From a bacterium (GTDB taxonomy: Bacteria > Electryoneota > Electryoneia > Electryoneales > Electryoneaceae), in contig JAHLLH010000003.1 of assembly GCA_020444265.1 (NCBI GenBank), positions 186,001 through 250,000 of the forward strand: a stretch of 64,000 nucleotides of DNA, given 5' to 3'. Shown here piece after piece: positions 23,180 to 31,645 of the stretch. A model generated the notes under the pieces. It had not been told where the DNA came from. It made no database searches and saw only the letters and a program-made list of their open reading frames with translations. A program made the translations under genes and the position numbers. Numbering within the stretch: position 1 is the stretch's first letter; the number at the start of each line of letters is the position of its first letter.

Positions 23180-26100
23180 ATGCATAGGGTAAGTCGAGTA
23201 CTGATGCTGATGGCATTTCTCCTGTTGTTTGCAGGAGGGGTGTCTGCACAGCCGGCGCCAGTTTCTGCAAGCTATGACGAGATAACAAACGTTATTTCGA
23301 TCGAATTCGACGAAGTTGTCCACTCGTCAGATGGATATGTCGTGATCGATGGCATCATGGTTGATGACGACAATGGTGGCGCGGGTGCGGATTATGCACT
23401 TCGGGGCGGTAGCGTGGTCAACTTGACTGATACAGCGCCGATCGTGCAGCTCCGACCCATCTTCGGTGGTGTTGTTGATGACTACACCTACACGGATGAT
23501 GAGGGGAATGAAGACCCCCGCGATTGCTGGGGGACGGATTACGCGGACATCATTCAGCTTGAAACGGGGATGGATCATACAAATCTCCGGATCTACCTGC
23601 CGGAAGGCGCGGTAATGAACCTGGATGATGAAGCCAGTTCAGCAGGATGGGTTGACCTCGCGTATACGCCAACTCCTGATGGTAATGCGGTCCACCTGAC
23701 GCGTGCTGAATACAACGCTGATACGAACGTGATGCGTTTCGAGTTTGATCAGGTCATGCAGTACGACCAGATCGCGGAGGACATCGCAGGTGATAATCCG
23801 ATCAATCCGTCTTGGCCTGGCCCAGGTAATGGCGTGCTGGATGTGATCGACTCGGAAGATCGTAATGGTAATGGTGTGCTGGATTTCGAACAGAACGTCA
23901 CCATGACCAAGATTACGTTCCACGATGCTGACGGAAACAGCTTCACCCCGAACAGCGCGCTGGACATTACACTCCAGGATTCCACCGTTCTCGAGATGCG
24001 CTTGTCAGCCGCAAGCCAGTTCCAGATGGAGACGCTTGACCTGGCCAACCTTTCGGTCACGACCGGCAGCTATACCTTCGTGGATGTCGACTACAACCCC
24101 GCTGTCCCTGTGACAGAGATGGATGTCGACTACGTCCCCGAAAGTGATCCGGTGGAACTTGTCTCGGGCGCGTACGATATGGGAACCAACCAGTTCCGTG
24201 TCCGATTTGACCAGGAACTTGGTTCCAACGTTACCGTCTACACGGTAGTTCCGAAGATTGCACTTGTGAAGGGAACAGGGGACAATGAGGTAGTGACCTT
24301 CCTCTCGTCTGGACGTCCTGCTTTGTCGGATGGCGACTCCTCTGTTGTGGTAACTCTCGGGCTTGCTGATGCGCAGGCTATTGAAACCATTATTGATGCT
24401 GCTCCAGGTGCGACGTATCGTGCACGGGTTCGTTCAAACGCAGTCTTGAGTGCTGGCGGAAACGGAAACCGTCTCGGTACCCAGCCTTTGACAATCGTTG
24501 AAGAAACGGACAACAACAAGGCACCTGAACTGGCAGACGGTGTCATACCAACGTATGACGCTTCGACCAACGTTCTGAGTGTTCAGTTCGATATCCGCCT
24601 TGAAAATGATCTCCGATTCGAGGGATTCAGCTTCGTCTCTGAGACGGATACGATTGTGTTGGGAGAAGGTGAGTTTTCGCGTGCTTCGGGTAACCGGGCC
24701 GTGGAGATCATTCTGAACGAGACAGACCGTCAATTGCTGGAGTCCAATGCTGGCAAGGAAGATATGATGCTTCATATTGATCCTTACAGCGTTTATCAGC
24801 AGGCGCGTCTCAACGGGAACCGCGAAATCATGTCTGATTTCGATTACATCCCGGATCCCAATGCTCCTCTTGTCAACTACATCTGGTACAACTACCTGAA
24901 CGGTGAGTTGGTGCTCGGAGCGAATGTTTCCTTTAGCCCGGATCTCGTTGACCTGACCAAGCTGACCTTCGCAGGCCATACGCTGAGTGCTGCGGATACA
25001 GCGATGGTGGATGACAATGGTCGGGTGACTTTCGTTCTGACGGAAGCTGATGCAGAAGCTCTGAATGCTTTAACAGCCGATGAACAGCTTACCATCTCCG
25101 TCGACATGGCGGAAGGTGTTTTCCAGAACGACGATGGCATCCAAAGTGATGCTGCGGCGGATCTTGTTGACAAGGCTGTACTTACGAACGATGTTGACGA
25201 GCAAACGCTTTTAGTTGGCTATGGACGTCATTACTACGTCAAGAGTCGTGAAGCCTTCCCGTCCGTAACACGTACCATCCAGGCATCACTTCGTGCAAAC
25301 AGCGAGGGTGCTTACTGGTACGTGGACAACATCATGTGGCAGCCAACCTACACAGTATTCTATGGTGATCGTGACCCGGGCGAAGATGAGCTATTCCCGA
25401 TCGTGGATCAGCCGATGCACCCTGATGAACTGGCTGCGGCGGTAAACTTCTTCGAGACTCAGAGTGTTCGTGACCCAGACCGCGGTGCACGTGAAATCAT
25501 CCTGGATGTGATAGGTGGTGTCGCTGCGGATCTCGTTCCTGATAAAGTGGATATCGTCTTTACCGATGTGTTTGGTGAATACGGCTTGGGTCGAAATGAC
25601 TCGAAGGATTCGTACTGGGTCCATGGCTATTTCGACACGACAGATTTGCCGGGCAACAGTGACGATGAGATGACGAACAATGCCAACATGTTCTTCGTCG
25701 ATTGCTTCCCACAAAGCTTCTTGCTCGATTATTCCGAGTACTACAGCTGGGATTCAGGAGATGGTGTCTGGGAACCGTCGTCTGATTCAAACATTGAAGC
25801 CCTGGTAGCAGGGAACGCCGCCATCGCAAATCTCTACACCGAGCTGGTCAGCTATTATGTGGACCCCTTTGAGGAAGACTGGATTCGTAAAGGTCTTGCT
25901 TATCTGTCCGAATTCCTGACAGCAGACGATCCGGCAACCGCCGGAATCGTGGAAGCGCCAGAATTTTACGGCGGCGGGATTGCGAAGGGTTTCGGTGGTG
26001 ACAACAGCATCACCTTTGTCCAGCCGGACTTCAACACTCGTGTCAACTTCCAGCACGCGTTCATGTATTTCCTCTATGTCTGGGAGAAGTACGGAAACGA

Positions 26101-27763
26101 TGATGTGATACGCTCGATCTCAGAGTCGCCGTTTACCGGCTTCAGCTCGATTCAGCGTGTGTTGGATTCACGTGCAGCAGATCGTGAAGAGTGGTTGGCG
26201 GACACGGTGGATGATCTCTACCTCGACTTCGCCACTGCAAACCTGATTGATACGACGTACGGCGATGATCATCGCATTTATACCTTCGACAATATCATTG
26301 CCCAGCGTGCTATTTCCGGAACCGCATGGAAGTGGAAAACGTCAGGGAAGGATAAACCGCCGTACGAAGCCAGCTGTCCTGAAGATGGATTCAGCTACTA
26401 CTTCACCGGCTACGGGCCTTTCGATCCGAATGCCGTGCTGAATCCGCATACAGATGATCTGCTGCTGTTCGCCGGTAGTGCCGCGTCCGACATCAAATTC
26501 CGCAAGGTAAATGTTCGTGCGACTACGGTTGATGCAAATCTTGGTGGGGAATACCTCATTCAGGATGTTGAACTTGATCCTGAAGTGCACAAGGGCTCGG
26601 TACCAATGAGTCCTGAAAACGAGGATCCCGACTGGGTTTTCGGACCGTCCGGGGATGGAAACTTCCCGACCTGGGTCCTTATCGCCTCGGGTGGCGGATC
26701 CTTCAAGGCGACCAATGAGGATGGTTCAGCAACGTACACACAGCTATTTGTGACTCAGAACCCGGTTCTGCCGCGTAAGCTGGATATGTACATCATCAGT
26801 GAGTTGCCGCTCTTCAATCGTGCTGGTGTCGCTGCACCGATCCTCTTCGCATCCAGCGATGCGGCCGGATCGGATACCTTGGCCATTTTCGTTGATGCGG
26901 ATGACTTCGAGATGACCAGTATTGACAACGATGGTGGTCGTTTTGTCCAGTATCTAAACTCCATCTGGATGGCGAATGATGGCAGCATGTACTGGCACAT
27001 GGATGGGTACTATGTGAACGGAAACCGTGTCGCGTCCTCCGATGCGATTGGTGTTGAGGTTTCCAGCCTTCCCGGTGGAGCACCTGGCCACATTGGACTC
27101 GAAGATGGCTTTGCCCTCTACACGACTTCACAGAGCTTTGTGAATGATCGCGAGGTCAGTGTTATTCGGAATGTGTCGGCACCATTCGAGATGCTTTCCA
27201 GCAACAGCAAGGTGCAAGGATGCGATGCCGTCAGCGGTGTCTACAGCATCAGCGCATCGAGCATGGAGCTGAAGGATCCCGGCACCCTGGTTCTGCCCTA
27301 TGATGCTGACGCGATAAACGGTCAGGATGTGGGCATCTACTTCCGTCAGAATGGAAAGTGGAACTTCATCGGCGGTAACATCGATGAAGAGTCTGCAACC
27401 ATCTCTGTAAGGATTGCAAAACTTGGTGACTATCGAGTTCTTGCTGGCACACATGGAGATGTGTCCAGCGAGTTCATGATCCCGGATGCGTACGCACTGC
27501 ACCAGAACTATCCCAACCCCTTCAACCCGAGCACCACGATCCACTTCCAACTGCCGAACACTGGGCAGGTGTCGCTGATTGTGTTTGATGTGCTGGGACG
27601 AGAAGTGGTTAAGCTGCTCAACGATCAGGTTCCTTTTGGAAATCATCGGATCGTCTGGGATGGCAAGAGTGCATCGGGAGCGCCGCTTTCATCTGGTGTC
27701 TATTTCGTCCGGATGAACGCGAGCGGTTTCCATGATGTCAAGAAGATGGTTTTGGTGAAGTAA
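23180..27763 (+). CDS. Giant T9SS surface protein with Ig-like repeats and a degenerate metalloprotease-like region
   Basis: This 1527-aa exported protein has a signal peptide (residues 1-24). Its N-terminal half contains about five related beta modules, each starting with a pattern like A.YD..TNV..I.FDE (near residues 31, 173, 330 and 457, and a weaker one near 565). A middle region (about 690-1060) has the order of a gluzincin peptidase: a segment ANLYTELVSYY near 882, where HExxH would be expected, and WIRKGLAYLSEFL near 901, where family members have W..EG.A.Y. Both key motifs are altered. The C-terminus is a T9SS sorting domain (NYPNPFNPSTTIHFQ ... SSGVYFVRM). GGAGG precedes the ATG. Its position after porV suggests a secreted, surface-attached partner. 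Confidence 0.8.
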   Translation: MHRVSRVLMLMAFLLLFAGGVSAQPAPVSASYDEITNVISIEFDEVVHSSDGYVVIDGIMVDDDNGGAGADYALRGGSVVNLTDTAPIVQLRPIFGGVVDDYTYTDDEGNEDPRDCWGTDYADIIQLETGMDHTNLRIYLPEGAVMNLDDEASSAGWVDLAYTPTPDGNAVHLTRAEYNADTNVMRFEFDQVMQYDQIAEDIAGDNPINPSWPGPGNGVLDVIDSEDRNGNGVLDFEQNVTMTKITFHDADGNSFTPNSALDITLQDSTVLEMRLSAASQFQMETLDLANLSVTTGSYTFVDVDYNPAVPVTEMDVDYVPESDPVELVSGAYDMGTNQFRVRFDQELGSNVTVYTVVPKIALVKGTGDNEVVTFLSSGRPALSDGDSSVVVTLGLADAQAIETIIDAAPGATYRARVRSNAVLSAGGNGNRLGTQPLTIVEETDNNKAPELADGVIPTYDASTNVLSVQFDIRLENDLRFEGFSFVSETDTIVLGEGEFSRASGNRAVEIILNETDRQLLESNAGKEDMMLHIDPYSVYQQARLNGNREIMSDFDYIPDPNAPLVNYIWYNYLNGELVLGANVSFSPDLVDLTKLTFAGHTLSAADTAMVDDNGRVTFVLTEADAEALNALTADEQLTISVDMAEGVFQNDDGIQSDAAADLVDKAVLTNDVDEQTLLVGYGRHYYVKSREAFPSVTRTIQASLRANSEGAYWYVDNIMWQPTYTVFYGDRDPGEDELFPIVDQPMHPDELAAAVNFFETQSVRDPDRGAREIILDVIGGVAADLVPDKVDIVFTDVFGEYGLGRNDSKDSYWVHGYFDTTDLPGNSDDEMTNNANMFFVDCFPQSFLLDYSEYYSWDSGDGVWEPSSDSNIEALVAGNAAIANLYTELVSYYVDPFEEDWIRKGLAYLSEFLTADDPATAGIVEAPEFYGGGIAKGFGGDNSITFVQPDFNTRVNFQHAFMYFLYVWEKYGNDDVIRSISESPFTGFSSIQRVLDSRAADREEWLADTVDDLYLDFATANLIDTTYGDDHRIYTFDNIIAQRAISGTAWKWKTSGKDKPPYEASCPEDGFSYYFTGYGPFDPNAVLNPHTDDLLLFAGSAASDIKFRKVNVRATTVDANLGGEYLIQDVELDPEVHKGSVPMSPENEDPDWVFGPSGDGNFPTWVLIASGGGSFKATNEDGSATYTQLFVTQNPVLPRKLDMYIISELPLFNRAGVAAPILFASSDAAGSDTLAIFVDADDFEMTSIDNDGGRFVQYLNSIWMANDGSMYWHMDGYYVNGNRVASSDAIGVEVSSLPGGAPGHIGLEDGFALYTTSQSFVNDREVSVIRNVSAPFEMLSSNSKVQGCDAVSGVYSISASSMELKDPGTLVLPYDADAINGQDVGIYFRQNGKWNFIGGNIDEESATISVRIAKLGDYRVLAGTHGDVSSEFMIPDAYALHQNYPNPFNPSTTIHFQLPNTGQVSLIVFDVLGREVVKLLNDQVPFGNHRIVWDGKSASGAPLSSGVYFVRMNASGFHDVKKMVLVK

Positions 27764-27786
27764 CGTACCTCAGGAGGGTCTGAATC

Positions 27787-28710
27787 ATGTTCAAAAACGA
27801 GCACATATACGTGAGGCGCTTTGCCTTCCTGACGGTTCTGCTGGTGATGATGCTGGCGTTCGTCGGATGTGAAGAAGATGCACCCACGTTCCCAAACCCG
27901 CCCGAAACCGTGGAATACCTGATCACGGAGGGGTGGAACCTGTTGAAGGCTGGTAACGTTGATGATGCGATTACCACATTCAATGATGCTGCGAACTCGG
28001 AAGCGACAAACCTGGAGGCCTACCTCGGGCTTGGCTATTCCTATTCGCGCAACAATGAGCCGGTGCGAGCACAACTGAACTTCGACAATGTGATCGCGCT
28101 GACCGCCGTGCTACTGGTTGATGAAATTGATCCTATCAGCCAGGATTACGCGGATGCCATCCTGGCCGAGGCCTATGCGGGCAAGGCGGCCGCTTACCTC
28201 GCGGCACAGAACTACCTGGCGTCCATAAGCAACGCTCAGGCGTGTGAAGCACTCTGGTCCGTTTCCAGCGCACCTGAGCATCGCTGGCTGGAAAATGTTG
28301 CCCTCGAAGAGATTCAGTTGATCGAGGCCAATGCCCAATATGGCGCAGGCCAGTACAACGAAGCGGTTTTGATCGTGGATGATTTGATGGGAGGCAGCTT
28401 CATCTCTGGGGCCAGCCATATCAACTCAACCACAGAAACCGTGGTGGTCAGCCTGCTTCAGGATACTGCTGTAACTGGTATCGCAGCACTTGAAGTGTCA
28501 AACTTTAACCTGATTCACCCCGTTAGTGTCATCGGCCCCGGAAGCATCGCGGCTGAGGTAACTGGCTTTGATTCGGCCGGGAATACCCTGCGGTTCCGCG
28601 CGAACCCATTGCCAACTCAGGGGGATCAGTACACAACCGAGTATTTGTATGCAGACGATTTTGGGCAGTTCCTTATCGAATTGCGCGAAGCGATTGCAGA
28701 ATTGGAGTAG
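27787..28710 (+). CDS. TPR-containing lipoprotein
   Basis: This 307-aa lipoprotein has signal peptide FAFLTVLLVMMLAFVGC with the lipobox cysteine near residue 28. It has TPR-like helical repeats (about residues 40-105: EGWNLLKAGNVDDAITTFND and NLEAYLGLGYSYSRNNEPVR) and a further helical pair around 155-205. The rest is unassigned. SusD-type partners of TonB receptors are also TPR lipoproteins, but they are longer and have a different core, so I do not call it SusD. An AGGAGG lies before the ATG, 23 bases after the preceding gene. It may be an accessory or scaffold protein of the surface system. Confidence 0.8.
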   Translation: MFKNEHIYVRRFAFLTVLLVMMLAFVGCEEDAPTFPNPPETVEYLITEGWNLLKAGNVDDAITTFNDAANSEATNLEAYLGLGYSYSRNNEPVRAQLNFDNVIALTAVLLVDEIDPISQDYADAILAEAYAGKAAAYLAAQNYLASISNAQACEALWSVSSAPEHRWLENVALEEIQLIEANAQYGAGQYNEAVLIVDDLMGGSFISGASHINSTTETVVVSLLQDTAVTGIAALEVSNFNLIHPVSVIGPGSIAAEVTGFDSAGNTLRFRANPLPTQGDQYTTEYLYADDFGQFLIELREAIAELE

Positions 28711-28782
28711 ATCATGGGTGGTAGAGAGCTTGAAACCAAAAAGGGCAACAGTAGGTTGCACAGAAAGCACAAAGGAGGAAGC

Positions 28783-30774
28783 ATGACTCGAAGAATCCTG
28801 GTGTTCGGTTTGTTCCTGTTGATGATCACCGGCGCCGCGTCCGCATCGGACCTCGTACTGCTCGATCCGCTTGGTGCCGAGAAGGCCATCAAAGGCCCGG
28901 TCGCCAGCGGTCTCGATGAGCTGGATGAAGTCTTTTATCTCCAGCGTTTCACCAGTGATGCCGAATACTATCTCGGTTCTGGTGACCTTGGTGACACCAT
29001 GTGCGTCGTATTCCAGCCACTCGCCGCGTGCTCCATTAAGTATGCGGAGCAGTCCTGGTTTGCAGGCGGTAACTTCCAGTCCTTCATCTGGGACTACAGC
29101 GCTGAAGCAGAGGCTGAGTATCCCGATGGACGTTCTGTGAACCGCGGTACTGCGACCGTGAGTCCCCTCGGTGATGTGATGTTCGGGCCCTACAACAACG
29201 CTTCGACTGCAGAAGATGAGTGGGAACCCCTCTTCACCCAGGAAGACCTCCCCGGTGGTGGTATCTGGATGGAAGAGCCTGAGATGTTTGTTGTCGGGTA
29301 TGTGAAGACTGCTGAAGGCGGGACGCCAAATCCGTTGGCGGACGATGTCTCCGGTCGTCGCTTCACCTACACATGGTTCTGCGGTCCCTGGACCGAAGGT
29401 GCCTGGGGTGCATACTCCAGTGACATCGAAGGTGGAACCGTAGTTGACATGCTTACGCGTGTTGCCGTGACCTATCCGAACGGTGCCCCGCCGATCATCG
29501 GCCCAATGAACCAGCTTCCGAATACCGTGAATGCCAACAAGGAGTGCACGGTTACGGCTGAGATCATTGACGATAACGGCTGGACCACGGACACCGCGAC
29601 TTTGCTCGTCTCCGTCAATGGTGGAGATGCGACTGAGTACGCGATGGAGCAGATCTCCGGTACCAACGATTTCTCCGCAACCTTCACCATCGATGCGGCT
29701 GTTGGCGATGTCATCAGCTACTACATCGAAGCGGTTGACGATGAAGGCGGCGAGAACAGCAATGTTGACGAGCAGCTTTGGTTCGACGTTGTCGAGCTGG
29801 GCCAGGATGATGCCAGCTTCCTGATGGTCGACCATGGTTCGGCGACCTGGGCAAATGTGAACTACTGGGCCTGGGAGAATGGTCTTTACTTCCAGTTCTG
29901 GGATGCCGGTGTCAACAAGGGTATCGATGAGTTCACAGTCAATCAGGACTGGGATGCTGTCTTTATCTTGGGATGGGGTGCCTCCACGGTTCCGACCCGC
30001 AGCACCGACAACGCTTACCAGGCATACGCCGAAGGCGGCGGTAACCTCTTCTTCTCCGACATGGATTATTTCTATGCCAACGGTGAAGATGTTGAACCGA
30101 CCTTCGAATCCGGCGACTTCTGCTACGATGTGTTTGGTATCGCTGGTGGTCTGAATGACCCGGCAGAAACCGACTCTGTCTACTATGGCGAGCCGGGTGA
30201 TGCGATCAGCGGTGACTTCGTTGATGATGGCTTCACACTCTATCCGAACGTCTGGACCGGTCACTGGGCCGATGGCGTAACGGGTGTTGATGGTGCGAGC
30301 AACCTCTTCGTTGGTGAAGACTTCTCGATCAACGGTGGTATCAGCTACGAGAACTCCTTCGGTGGCAAGGCGATCTACCTTGGCTTCGATGTGCTCGCCG
30401 CTGTCGATCCTGAATCCGAGGAGATGACCGATCAGTTTGCTACCCTCATGGGTAACATCTTTGGCTGGTTCTCCGTTACCTCGACTCCGGAAACGGGTGT
30501 TGTGACTCCGAGCGAGTATGCTTTGGATCAGAACTATCCGAACCCGTTCAACCCGACCACCCAGATTACCTTTGCCGTCCCGCAGGCTGGGAATGTTTCG
30601 GTCAAGGTGTTCAATATGAATGGTCAGGTTGTTGCGACCTTGTTCCAGGGTCAGATGGCAGCTGGCAACAAGAGCGTCACCTTTGATGCCAGCCAGCTCG
30701 CGAGTGGCGTCTACTTCTACCGCATGGAAGCCAATGGCTTCTCCGCGACTCGCAAGATGATGCTTGTCAAGTAA
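28783..30774 (+). CDS. T9SS-sorted exported protein with Ig-like and GATase1-like domains
   Basis: This 663-aa protein has signal peptide MTRRILVFGLFLLMITGAASA. An N-terminal beta region (about 30-240) precedes an Ig-like module (about 250-350, EIIDDNGWTTDTATLLVSVN). A region of GATase1/ThuA-like character follows (about 355-555: WDAVFILGW, YAEGGGNLFFSDMDYFY and GGKAIYLGFD). The T9SS sorting domain is at the end (NYPNPFNPTTQITFA ... ASGVYFYRM). No catalytic cysteine is evident, so the GATase-like fold may be non-enzymatic. I place the start at ATG 28783, with AAAGGAGG upstream, rather than at an in-frame ATG 69 bases earlier that precedes a charged stretch. It is the last gene of the operon, followed by a strong terminator. 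Confidence 0.8.
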   Translation: MTRRILVFGLFLLMITGAASASDLVLLDPLGAEKAIKGPVASGLDELDEVFYLQRFTSDAEYYLGSGDLGDTMCVVFQPLAACSIKYAEQSWFAGGNFQSFIWDYSAEAEAEYPDGRSVNRGTATVSPLGDVMFGPYNNASTAEDEWEPLFTQEDLPGGGIWMEEPEMFVVGYVKTAEGGTPNPLADDVSGRRFTYTWFCGPWTEGAWGAYSSDIEGGTVVDMLTRVAVTYPNGAPPIIGPMNQLPNTVNANKECTVTAEIIDDNGWTTDTATLLVSVNGGDATEYAMEQISGTNDFSATFTIDAAVGDVISYYIEAVDDEGGENSNVDEQLWFDVVELGQDDASFLMVDHGSATWANVNYWAWENGLYFQFWDAGVNKGIDEFTVNQDWDAVFILGWGASTVPTRSTDNAYQAYAEGGGNLFFSDMDYFYANGEDVEPTFESGDFCYDVFGIAGGLNDPAETDSVYYGEPGDAISGDFVDDGFTLYPNVWTGHWADGVTGVDGASNLFVGEDFSINGGISYENSFGGKAIYLGFDVLAAVDPESEEMTDQFATLMGNIFGWFSVTSTPETGVVTPSEYALDQNYPNPFNPTTQITFAVPQAGNVSVKVFNMNGQVVATLFQGQMAAGNKSVTFDASQLASGVYFYRMEANGFSATRKMMLVK

Positions 30775-30792
30775 GCTTTTCGATGAAAAGCC

Positions 30793-30822
30793 AAGGCCAG
30801 TCCGAAAGGGCTGGCCTTTTTC
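30793..30822 (+). terminator. Rho-independent terminator of the six-gene surface operon
   Basis: AAGGCCAG (30793-30800) pairs with CTGGCCTT (30811-30818), followed by a run of T. It lies 19 bases after the stop. Confidence 0.9.
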
Positions 30823-30838
30823 TTTGTACCAAAACAAA

Positions 30839-30863
30839 AGCGCCGGTTCAAGAACCCGGCGCT
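30839..30863 (-). terminator. Rho-independent terminator of the TonB-C protein gene
   Basis: AGCGCCGG (30839-30846) pairs with CCGGCGCT (30856-30863). Read on the minus strand, the stem is followed by TTTGTTTTGG. It lies 44 bases beyond the stop of the 30907-31356 gene. Confidence 0.82.
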
Positions 30864-30906
30864 GCTCTATCGGAACACCCTGAACAGGGTGGTTGGGATC
30901 CGATTC

Positions 30907-31356
30907 TTACTTGCTGGCGAGATCGCTGTAGTTGCCGACCACACTCGATGCATATTCCTTTTCCTGGAAGGCATCCAGCTCACGGCCGAAGGGGACGTTG
31001 TAAGCAATGTAGGACTTGACGGCCTGGCCGTTCAGCTTGGCTGGTTCGAAAGTCCACTGGCTGGCTGCATCCACGGCATTCATGACGGCAAGCTGGCTGG
31101 TGCGGTAGAGTACCTTGGCCTTTTCGACCTTACCCGATTCATCAACCATCAGCTCGAGGGTGACAAACCCTTCGATTTCACGGTTGTTGACGAAGACGCG
31201 GCCAGGACGAACCATCTCCTTCAGAACAGGAGCGGTATAGCCAGCGGCTATTTCTTCGGTGGGCGTGGTCACATCTGTCGTCTCACCTGCATATACACTG
31301 CCCACGACAAAGGTCAGGGCGAGGATCAGACTTGCAATGGCGGTAAACTTTTTCAT
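30907..31356 (-). CDS. Exported stand-alone TonB C-terminal-domain protein
   Basis: This 149-aa protein has signal peptide MKKFTAIASLILALTFVVGSVYAG and a TonB C-terminal-type fold (about residues 50-140): V.PGRVFVNNREIEGFVTLELMVDESGKV followed by AVMNAVDAASQWTFEPAKLNGQAV. The membrane-spanning and proline-rich parts of a real TonB are missing. It is therefore a periplasmic TonB-C domain rather than an energy transducer, a type common in FCB genomes. It lies next to, and convergent with, the TonB receptor operon, which makes an accessory role in receptor function conceivable. Confidence 0.85.
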   Translation of the reverse strand: MKKFTAIASLILALTFVVGSVYAGETTDVTTPTEEIAAGYTAPVLKEMVRPGRVFVNNREIEGFVTLELMVDESGKVEKAKVLYRTSQLAVMNAVDAASQWTFEPAKLNGQAVKSYIAYNVPFGRELDAFQEKEYASSVVGNYSDLASK

Positions 31357-31474
31357 CGTTCTTTCTCCCGGTAGTACGTTGCTGTTGTCCGTTCTAATTG
31401 CAAGGGGAATGCCAAAATGGAGAAGGGTTCCGTAAGAGTAGTAATAGAAAGAGGATAGAGAGTCTCTCGAGTGT

Positions 31475-31492
31475 TATCGAACCGGTTCGATA
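31475..31492. promoter_or_regulatory. 18-bp perfect palindrome (candidate operator)
   Basis: TATCGAACCGGTTCGATA reads identically on both strands. The core AACCGGTT with a central CG resembles LacI-family operators. It lies 119 bases upstream of the TonB-C gene and 153 bases beyond the end of the sensor gene at 31646. Confidence 0.55.
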
Positions 31493-31645
31493 TGCCGCGT
31501 CACAAAACGTTATGCTCTAAAATGAGTAGCAAAGTGCTACGAATAGGAGCGCACTGTAGAACGGTTGCTGGGGAGGAGGCTTGAAAAAGAATCCGACAGG
31601 AAATCGGGACGGACATAAACCTGGCAATCGTGAGAAAAGTGTATG

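Noticed and set aside
27787-28710. SusD identity for the TPR lipoprotein
   Set aside because: It is only 307 residues and lacks the SusD core; the position alone is not enough.
28498-30837. A 779-codon open frame antisense to the GATase-like T9SS gene
   Set aside because: It has no signal, domain or ribosome-binding site and exactly shadows a gene with a signal peptide and sorting domain. The codon bias of GC-rich genes creates such frames.
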